Shown piece by piece: positions 5,030 to 5,037 of a DNA stretch of 5,037 bases. The stretch covers positions 1-5,037 of the forward strand of contig CANQZO010000143.1 of the NCBI GenBank assembly GCA_947628355.1, written 5' to 3'. This DNA comes from Candidatus Gastranaerophilales bacterium. GTDB taxonomy: Bacteria; Cyanobacteriota; Vampirovibrionia; Gastranaerophilales; Gastranaerophilaceae. The first letter of the stretch is position 1; the number at the start of each line of letters is the position of its first letter. The notes under the pieces are model-generated. The model did no database searches and had not been told where the DNA came from. It saw nothing but the letters and a program-made list of their open reading frames with translations. The position numbers and the translations under genes were made by a program.

Positions 5030-5037
5030 ACTTCTTC

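Overview
The window looks like a piece of a low-GC bacterial chromosome, and the best guess is the Cyanobacteriota, possibly the non-photosynthetic gut group (Vampirovibrionia/Gastranaerophilales). Three things point there, none conclusive. The F1 beta subunit begins its own transcription unit, with a good sigma70-type promoter and no atpG directly upstream, as in the split cyanobacterial ATP synthase operons (Bacteroidetes also split them). Its N-terminal motif VAMSSTDG and the following LPIHR resemble cyanobacterial beta subunits. A palindromic repeat of the form GTTGGGTTA...TAACCCAACCTAC, a type I associate with cyanobacterial genomes, occurs several times in the right half. No rRNA, tRNA or other taxonomic marker is present, so the assignment is inference.

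Left part (1-2950), an ordinary-looking chromosomal stretch. On the minus strand is the start of atpD (1-407) with its promoter. Divergent from it lies a DUF4422 family glycosyltransferase-like gene (548-1475), interrupted by a run of ten G residues. As given, the frame closes four codons after the run, but removing one G joins two halves that both carry family motifs into a 308-residue protein. It converges on and overlaps the 3' end of a rubrerythrin gene (1445-2026, minus), an oxidative-stress diiron protein. Next come a terminator hairpin, an NTF2-like small protein (2146-2523, minus) and a divergent HxlR-family regulator (2606-2941, plus), which share an 82-base promoter region. A hairpin terminator that can work in both directions closes this part.

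Right part (3050-5037), a very AT-rich block of poorly recognisable minus-strand genes separated by palindromic repeats. Read in the direction of transcription it holds a 42-residue ORF with a decayed repeat inside it, a membrane protein with a C-terminal bacterial PH-like domain that is frameshifted at an A7/T7 run (4162-4736), a 24-residue ORF whose stop codon lies in a repeat, and a 310-residue single-pass membrane protein of unknown function (3099-4031). Tight spacing suggests one operon ending at the bidirectional terminator.

The most notable observation is the G10 tract: in so AT-rich a genome it is a strong candidate for a slipped-strand ON/OFF switch of a surface-polysaccharide gene. 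The second homopolymer frameshift, in the PH-like gene, means that sequencing or assembly error must be considered for both.
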